Source: DATAFF01 sp044870245
GTDB lineage: Bacteria > Pseudomonadota > Alphaproteobacteria > Rhizobiales > Aestuariivirgaceae
Reading direction: 5' to 3'
NCBI GenBank assembly: GCA_044870245.1
Contig: JBIOYR010000075.1
Location: 1 to 11,042, forward strand
Length of the DNA: 11,042 bases
The notes below the pieces were generated by a model. That model saw only the letters and a list, made by a program, of their open reading frames with translations, was not told where the DNA came from and did not search any database. Every line of letters starts with the position of its first letter. The stretch's first letter is position 1. The position numbers and the translations under genes are program-made. This document shows, one piece after another, positions 6,819 to 11,042 of the stretch.

Positions 6819-8051
6819 ATGATCGAAGTGGCGGTCATCGGGGGCGCTCTCAACGGGCTGGCGACGGCGCTGGCGCTGGCCGGGACGACGGCGCGCACGC
6901 CGGTGCCGACGCTGGTCATCGACCGCGCCGATCCGCAGAGCTATGCCGATCCCGCGCGTGACCGCCGCGCCTCGGCGATCACGGCATCGTCGCGGCACAT
7001 GCTGGCGGCGCTCGGGGCGTGGGAGGGGCTGCAGTCGCAAGCGGAGCCGATGCGAGGGATCGAGGTCACCGATACACCGCTGGCACCGCACCATGGACGA
7101 CCGGTGCTCCTGCATTTCGAGGAGGCCGACCAGCCTGGCGAGCCTGCCGCCTTCATGGTCGAGAATCATCGTCTCCACGGGGCGCTCCATGAGGCGGCAC
7201 GGGCGTCGCCGAACATCCGCTTCATGACCGGCCGGGGAGTCGCGTCATGCGACTATGGCGATCAGGCCGGCGTGGTCGTGCTCGATGATGGTGAAACCGT
7301 TCGGACTCAGCTCGTCGTCGCCGCCGATGGGCGCAACTCGCGGGCCCGCCAGGCCGCGCAGATCTCCGGCAACGGCTGGTCCTACGGGCAAAGCGCCATC
7401 GTCACGACGATTGCCCATGGCCGGCCGCATGACGGGGTGGCGGTCGAGCATTTTCTACCGGCCGGCCCGTTCGCGATCCTGCCGCTCACCGGCAATCGCA
7501 GCGCGATCGTGTGGACGGAGTCCGCGTCAAGCGCAGCCGAGATCCTGATGGCCGATGCCGGCGAGCAGGAGCGCGCGCTCAGAGCGCGGGTCGGCGACCG
7601 GCTGGGCGATCTGTCGATCATCGGCGGGCTGCAGAGCTTTCCACTCGACCTCTATATCGCCGAGAGCTTCATCGGCAAGCGGCTGGCGCGGATCGGCGAT
7701 GCGGCGCATGTGATCCATCCGATCGCCGGGCTCGGTTTCAATCTCGGACTGCGCGATGCCGCCGCCTTGGCCGAGGTCGTGGTCGAGGATGCAAGGCTCG
7801 GACTCGATCATGGTGCAGCACCGACGCTCGAGCGCTATCAGGCCTGGCGGCGGTTCGACACGATGATGGTCGCGGCCGCCACCGACGGGCTCAATCGGCT
7901 GTTCTCGAACGACAATCAGGTGCTGCGGCTGATCCGGTCGGCCGGACTGCGAGCGGTGAATCGTCTCGGTCCGGCGCGGGCGGCGTTCATGCGCGAGGCG
8001 GCCGGGCTTACCGGCAGCCTGCCGCGGCTGCTGCGCGGCCAGGCGCTTTAG
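6819..8051 (+). CDS. UbiH/UbiF/COQ6-family FAD-dependent hydroxylase (ubiquinone biosynthesis)
   Basis: This is a 410-residue flavoprotein monooxygenase of the family that hydroxylates the aromatic ring during ubiquinone biosynthesis. The N-terminal dinucleotide fold reads AVIGGALNGLATALAL (5-20); it has Ala where the usual GxGxxG has its second Gly. The DG motif is AADGRNSRAR with D170-G171, and the FAD-ribityl GD motif is RIGDAAHVIHPIAGLGFNLG with G293-D294, a very typical UbiH/COQ6 signature. ATG 6819 is chosen over TTG 6810 because AGAGG lies 10 nt upstream. Alphaproteobacteria carry several paralogues (UbiH, UbiF, UbiL, UbiM types) with different ring positions, and the sequence alone does not settle which this is. 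It ends one base from the stop of the convergent DUF971 gene, with no terminator between them. Confidence 0.9.
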   Translation: MIEVAVIGGALNGLATALALAGTTARTPVPTLVIDRADPQSYADPARDRRASAITASSRHMLAALGAWEGLQSQAEPMRGIEVTDTPLAPHHGRPVLLHFEEADQPGEPAAFMVENHRLHGALHEAARASPNIRFMTGRGVASCDYGDQAGVVVLDDGETVRTQLVVAADGRNSRARQAAQISGNGWSYGQSAIVTTIAHGRPHDGVAVEHFLPAGPFAILPLTGNRSAIVWTESASSAAEILMADAGEQERALRARVGDRLGDLSIIGGLQSFPLDLYIAESFIGKRLARIGDAAHVIHPIAGLGFNLGLRDAAALAEVVVEDARLGLDHGAAPTLERYQAWRRFDTMMVAAATDGLNRLFSNDNQVLRLIRSAGLRAVNRLGPARAAFMREAAGLTGSLPRLLRGQAL

Positions 8052-8052
8052 A

Positions 8053-8406
8053 CTAGGCGCGACCGGCGCGGGTCAGATAGTCACGCCAGAGCCGGTCGTG
8101 GTCGTGGCCGAGCTGATGGAGATAGACCCAGCTATAGAGCCCGGTCGAATGGCCGTCGTCGAAGATGATGCGGATGGCGTAATTGCCGACCGGCTCGAGG
8201 CGGGTGATCGCGACATTCTCCTTGCCGGTGACGGTGATCTCCTGGCCGGGACCGTGGCCTTTCACCTCGGCGCTCGGGCTCTCGACCCGCAGATACTCGG
8301 CCGAGAGGCGATAGCGGGTGCCATCGTCGAAAGCGATCTCGAGGATGCGGCCGCCCGGCTTGAGGCGGATCTCCTCTGGCCAGGGGGCGGTGGGGTCAGT
8401 CGTCAT
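8053..8406 (-). CDS. DUF971 protein (GBBH-like N-terminal domain)
   Basis: This is a small protein of 117 residues matching the DUF971 family, which is related to the N-terminal domain of eukaryotic gamma-butyrobetaine hydroxylase. Visible features are PEEIRLKPGGRILEIAFDDG (10-29), RLSAEYLRVESPSAEVKGHG, VGNYAIRIIFDDGHSTGLYSW (74-93), and the ending LHQLGHDHDRLWRDYL. It is often found near Fe-S or Trm112-type genes, but its molecular role is not established. The start at ATG 8406 lies inside the end of the Trm112-like gene (11-bp overlap), so it is probably translated by coupling. A longer in-frame version from 8478 would run through the upstream gene and is less likely. It is the last gene of the cnoX-LON-trm112-DUF971 run. 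Confidence 0.88.
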   Translation of the reverse strand: MTTDPTAPWPEEIRLKPGGRILEIAFDDGTRYRLSAEYLRVESPSAEVKGHGPGQEITVTGKENVAITRLEPVGNYAIRIIFDDGHSTGLYSWVYLHQLGHDHDRLWRDYLTRAGRA

Positions 8407-8632
8407 CCAGCTGCCGGGCTTCCTCGACCAGCATGATGGGGATGCCGTCGCGGATCGGATAGGCGAGACGCGCGGCACGGGAGATCAGCTCCTGGCGGTC
8501 GGCGTCATAGATCAACGGCTCCTTGGTCAAGGGACAGACGAGGATCTCGAGAAGCTTGGGGTCGATGCGGCGCGCCATCGCCGGCCGGTCCTCGCCATCC
8601 TCTTCCTCGGTCTTGGGATTGTCGTCCGTCAT
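8396..8632 (-). CDS. Trm112-like protein (UPF0434)
   Basis: This protein has 78 residues. The core DPKLLEILVCPLTKEPLIYD (24-43), then YPIRDGIPIMLVEEAR, is the Trm112/YcaR family signature. In eukaryotes and archaea Trm112 is a small activating partner of several methyltransferases; the bacterial role is less clear. Only one Cys (C33) is present, in CPLTKEPL, so the four-Cys zinc site of some homologues is absent. The first 20 residues are acidic and probably disordered. ATG 8632 has GAAGG 4 nt upstream; an internal ATG at 8578 is a weaker alternative. The gene starts 11 bp after the LON-domain gene and overlaps the start of the DUF971 gene. Confidence 0.92.
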   Translation of the reverse strand: MTDDNPKTEEEDGEDRPAMARRIDPKLLEILVCPLTKEPLIYDADRQELISRAARLAYPIRDGIPIMLVEEARQLDDD

Positions 8633-8643
8633 GGCACCTTCGC

Positions 8644-9324
8644 CTATTGTAACTGACTGCCCATGCCACCGGCCTGGGCGCCAAGCGAGATCTCGGTCAA
8701 GGCTATCAGCATATCGGCACGGGACTTCAGATCGGTGGCCTCGAGCAGGGCCTGCTTCTCGATCGGCGAGAACGGGCTCAAGATCGAAAAGGCATTGACC
8801 AGCGACTCGGAGGTGGCCTGGGCCACCTCGTCCCAGTCGGCCCCCATATTGTGGGCTTCGAGGAAATCGCGAAAGGCCTTGAGCAGCGCCGGGCGGTCCA
8901 CCTGGTCCTCGCCGAGATTCGACACGAAATCATCGGCGAAGGGCGAAAAGTCGGGCTCGACCGAGCGGTAGGGCTTGGTCGTGGCATACTCCCTGGCGAT
9001 GCGAAAGCGGGCGATGCCGGTCAAGGTGATCAGCATTCGGTCATCGGATGTCTCGGTATAGGCGGTGAGGCGACCGGCACAGCCGGTGCGGAACAGCGAT
9101 GGCGCGGCATTCGACCGGCGTGATTTGTTCGGCGGCTCCTCGGGCTGGATGATGCCGATGATGCGGTTGCCGGACAGGGCGTTATCGACCATGGCGAGAT
9201 AGCGCGACTCGAAAATATTGAGCGGAAGCTGGGCGCGGGGCAGGAGCAGGGCGCCGCTCAAGGGGAAGACCGGAATGCGGCTTGGCAGGCTGTCGGCCGT
9301 CGGATACCGCGCTGGAAAGCTCAT
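8644..9324 (-). CDS. LON N-terminal substrate-binding domain protein
   Basis: This 226-residue protein consists of the N-terminal domain of Lon protease (PUA-like beta fold plus helical bundle) with no ATPase and no Ser-Lys protease domain. The family signature is IPVFPLSGALLLPRAQLPLN with FESRYLAMV after it (17-46), followed by RIIGIIQP, GCAGRLTAYTETSDDRMLITLTG and a helical C-terminal half ending in SPIEKQALLEATDLKSRADML. Stand-alone LON-domain proteins are widespread in alphaproteobacteria, and their function is uncertain; substrate binding without proteolysis is inferred. It starts 9 bp after the CnoX-like gene with only a weak GAGA-type ribosome site, which suggests translational coupling. 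Adjacency to a chaperone-like thioredoxin points to protein quality control, but this is inferred from context only. Confidence 0.93.
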   Translation of the reverse strand: MSFPARYPTADSLPSRIPVFPLSGALLLPRAQLPLNIFESRYLAMVDNALSGNRIIGIIQPEEPPNKSRRSNAAPSLFRTGCAGRLTAYTETSDDRMLITLTGIARFRIAREYATTKPYRSVEPDFSPFADDFVSNLGEDQVDRPALLKAFRDFLEAHNMGADWDEVAQATSESLVNAFSILSPFSPIEKQALLEATDLKSRADMLIALTEISLGAQAGGMGSQLQ

Positions 9325-9333
9325 GATCTCGTC

Positions 9334-10266
9334 TCACGAGAACAGGATCGAAGAGAGGCGCTTGCGACCGGCAATGGTGAGCTCGTCCTTGGGACCCCAG
9401 GCCTCGAAGAACTTGACCAGCTGCTTGCGGGCGGCCTCATCGTTCCAGCCGCGCTGCTTGCGGACGATGCTCAGGAGGTGATCGAGGGCCTCCTCGCGGC
9501 GGCCGGCGGCATTCAGCGACACGGCAAGGTCGTGGCGGGCCTGATGGTCGGCCGGGTTCTGCTCGACGGCCTGGGACAGGCGGGCAATCTCGCCGGTGTC
9601 GACCGGGGTCAAGGCAAGGTCGAGGGCAGCGCGGGCGCTGGTGATGGCGGGATCGGCTGCCTTGGCCGGGGGCACCAGGCCAAGGGTGGCGCGGGCACCG
9701 TCGAGATCGCCATTGCCGATCTGGGCGCGGGCGAGGCCGGCAATGGCGCGCACGTTCTCGCGGTCGGTGCCGAGAATGTCGGCGTAGATCTGGCCGGCGA
9801 CCTTGTAGTTCTTGGCGGCGAGCGCGGTGTCGGCCTCGTCGAGGATGGCGTCGATCTCCGCGCCGACCTCGCTGCCGGTCAGGCGGGAGACGAACTTCTT
9901 CAGGTCAGCCTCCGGCAGGGCGCCCATGAAGCCATCGACCGGCTGGCCGTTGACGAAGGCGAAGACCGCCGGAATCGACTGGATGCGCATCTGGGCGGCA
10001 AGCTGCTGGTTCTCGTCGACATTGATCTTGACCAGCTTCACAGCGCCCTTGGCCTCGCGGACGATCTTCTCGAGCGCTGGGGTGAGCTGCTTGCAGGGAC
10101 CGCACCACGGGGCCCAGAAATCAACCAGCACGGGTACCTGGCGCGAGGCGTCGATGACGTCGGCCATGAAGTTGCGGGTGTCGCTGTCGCGAATCAGGGA
10201 ATCGGCGGCCTTGGCCGCGGGGGCTTGGGCCACGTTGCCGGACATGCTCATGAAAGGCTTGTCCAT
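9334..10266 (-). CDS. cnoX: Thioredoxin with C-terminal TPR domain (CnoX/YbbN type)
   Basis: This 310-residue protein combines a thioredoxin domain with TPR-like repeats. A short low-complexity N-terminus (1-22) is followed by the thioredoxin fold with VLVDFWAPWCGPCKQL (46-61; C55 and C58) and the cis-Pro SIPAVFAF with P99. From about residue 130 to the end it is helical with TPR-like segments. This architecture is that of CnoX, a chaperedoxin that holds unfolding proteins and protects them from overoxidation during oxidative stress. The E. coli protein lacks the CxxC motif, whereas alphaproteobacterial forms such as that of Caulobacter keep it and are redox-active; this one has an intact CGPC. 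ATG 10266 has AGAGG 9 nt upstream. It heads the compact run with LON-domain, Trm112-like and DUF971 genes. A plain trxA annotation would understate the C-terminal half. Confidence 0.93.
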   Translation of the reverse strand: MDKPFMSMSGNVAQAPAAKAADSLIRDSDTRNFMADVIDASRQVPVLVDFWAPWCGPCKQLTPALEKIVREAKGAVKLVKINVDENQQLAAQMRIQSIPAVFAFVNGQPVDGFMGALPEADLKKFVSRLTGSEVGAEIDAILDEADTALAAKNYKVAGQIYADILGTDRENVRAIAGLARAQIGNGDLDGARATLGLVPPAKAADPAITSARAALDLALTPVDTGEIARLSQAVEQNPADHQARHDLAVSLNAAGRREEALDHLLSIVRKQRGWNDEAARKQLVKFFEAWGPKDELTIAGRKRLSSILFS

Positions 10267-10346
10267 CGCTTGCTACCTCTTTCGGATGCGTATTCGCGCC
10301 ATAGATGGCCGATGGGGCGGAGAATTACAACGCCCCGGTGTCAAGG

Positions 10347-10838
10347 TCAGCCGAGCGCCACCAGCCGCGGGCTGTGACCGCAGGCCTCGATGAAGCGGAG
10401 AAGCCCGGCGGAGCTGATGGTGGTGGTGGCGCTGTTGTGGAGCGGGTGACAGTTGAGGCGGTCGGCCTGCATCATCTCGGCATCGAGGACGACCGTGACG
10501 CGCCGGGCTGTGTCGTTGATGAGCGCGAAGGGGGTGACCGATCCCGGCTCGACGCCCAGGACCTCGCGCAGGAGATCGGGGCGGGCAAATGACAGGCGGG
10601 CCGAGCCGATCAGGGTCGGCAGGGTCTTGAGCTCGATGGCCCGGTCCTCCGAGCAGACGACAAGCCAGAGTTGATCGCGCTTGTCCTTGAGAAAGAGGTT
10701 CTTGATGTGACAGCCGGCAATCTGCCCGCGCAGCGCCTTTGCCTCCTCGACCGTGAACACGGGCGGATGCTCGGCGGTGGTGGTGGCGATCCCAAGCGCG
10801 CTCAGGCGGTCAAACAGATCCTCGGGGGTGGCGGTCAT
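10347..10838 (-). CDS. Prolyl-tRNA editing protein (PrdX/ProXp-ala type, YbaK-like fold)
   Basis: This 163-residue trans-editing deacylase removes wrongly attached amino acids, probably alanine, from tRNA-Pro, replacing the editing domain missing from many alphaproteobacterial prolyl-tRNA synthetases. Visible family features are EHPPVFTVEEA (23-33), IAGCHIKNLFLKDKRDQLWLVV with K46 and the core strands (40-61), SVTPFALIND and the C-terminal LNCHPLHNSATTTIS block. ATG 10838 is chosen because AGGG lies 4 nt upstream; a start at 10874 would add 12 residues with no good site. The gene is divergent from tRNA-Gly and 80 bp upstream of cnoX on the same strand, with no strong terminator between, so it could be cotranscribed with cnoX. 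The family is clear; the exact amino acid removed is inferred. Confidence 0.92.
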   Translation of the reverse strand: MTATPEDLFDRLSALGIATTTAEHPPVFTVEEAKALRGQIAGCHIKNLFLKDKRDQLWLVVCSEDRAIELKTLPTLIGSARLSFARPDLLREVLGVEPGSVTPFALINDTARRVTVVLDAEMMQADRLNCHPLHNSATTTISSAGLLRFIEACGHSPRLVALG

Positions 10839-10892
10839 GGACCCTGCTATTGCATTTGCCAGGACCATGCGCAATAAAGCCGACCATCGGAC

Positions 10893-10967
10893 GCGGGCGT
10901 AGCTCAGGGGTAGAGCACAACCTTGCCAAGGTTGGGGTCGTGGGTTCGAATCCCATCGCCCGCTCCA
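10893..10967 (+). tRNA. tRNA-Gly (anticodon GCC)
   Basis: This is a full cloverleaf of 75 nt. Acceptor GCGGGCG (10893-10899) pairs with CGCCCGC (10957-10963). The D arm is GCTC/GAGC, the anticodon stem CAACC/GGTTG, and the anticodon loop TTGCCAA with GCC at 10925-10927. The T arm is GTGGG, TTCGAAT, CCCAT. The discriminator is T and CCA is encoded (10965-10967). All stems pair fully, apart from a normal G-T at the end of the T stem. It decodes GGC and GGU. Confidence 0.98.
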
Positions 10968-11042
10968 GATTGTTCTCGAGAATCGAATATTTCGCTGCCG
11001 TCATAATTCTCGGATGAGCCGCCCAAGCTTTGGCAATGGCTA
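10968..11042. other. Region after tRNA-Gly, no gene seen
   Basis: 75 bases to the window edge. They contain a 10-bp palindrome, TTCTCGAGAA (10973-10982), right after the tRNA, with no T-run behind it. The stretch is visibly more AT-rich than most of the window. A tRNA 3' end is a common integration site, but no attachment repeat or integrase can be seen here. Confidence 0.4.

Noticed and set aside
10314..10336. GGGGCG / CGCCCC inverted repeat between the prolyl-tRNA editing gene and cnoX
   Set aside because: A 6-bp stem with an 11-nt loop and no T-run; expected by chance at this GC content.
10810..11004. Small minus-strand frame containing MGFEPTTPTLARLCS
   Set aside because: This is the well-known false protein produced by reading the antisense strand of a tRNA-Gly gene; it recurs in many databases and is not a gene.
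10893..11042. tRNA-Gly as the attachment site of an integrated element
   Set aside because: No integrase, no direct repeat of the tRNA 3' end and too little sequence downstream to judge.

Overview
The window reads as chromosomal core DNA from a high-GC alphaproteobacterium, most likely of the order Hyphomicrobiales (Rhizobiales). The support is a combination of features: an FtsK with a long charged linker, an Amt with the extended periplasmic loop common in this class, a UbiH-family hydroxylase beside tesB, a redox-active CnoX-type thioredoxin followed by a LON-domain protein, a Trm112-like protein and a DUF971 protein, and a CtrA-like box upstream of ftsK. The genus cannot be fixed from the sequence alone.

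Layout, left to right. Positions 1-2202 (minus): ftsK, the septal DNA translocase, cut by the left edge so that its extreme C-terminus is missing. Positions 2203-2327: ftsK upstream region, with a TTAA-N7-TTAA box. Positions 2328-3971 (minus): a 547-residue orphan protein of unknown function, on DNA clearly poorer in GC than its neighbours. Positions 3972-4113: an inverted repeat in the orphan's upstream region and a strong intrinsic terminator for amtB. Positions 4114-5670 (minus): amtB, preceded by a sigma-54-like promoter and a leader hairpin. Positions 5863-6744 (minus): tesB. Positions 6819-8051 (plus): a UbiH-family FAD monooxygenase, divergent from tesB. Positions 8053-10266 (minus): a compact run of DUF971, Trm112-like, LON-domain and CnoX-like genes, read from right to left starting with cnoX. 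Positions 10347-10838 (minus): a prolyl-tRNA editing protein. Positions 10893-10967 (plus): tRNA-Gly(GCC).

The genes are mostly housekeeping: chromosome segregation at division, ammonium uptake, acyl-CoA hydrolysis, ubiquinone biosynthesis, proteostasis and translation quality control. The cnoX-LON-trm112-DUF971 run has gaps of 9 and 11 bp and one 11-bp overlap, so it very probably forms one operon. amtB carries its own nitrogen-type promoter and its own terminator. The glnK gene that usually accompanies amtB is not in this window.

No convincing new multi-gene system is visible. The best lead for something undescribed is the orphan gene at 2328-3971. It has an unusual composition, a proline-rich hinge and a short conspicuous C-terminal tail, and lies between two core genes. 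The regulatory sites at 2253-2268 and 5742-5757 are the next most informative non-coding signals. No stretch of more than 300 bases lacks a gene.
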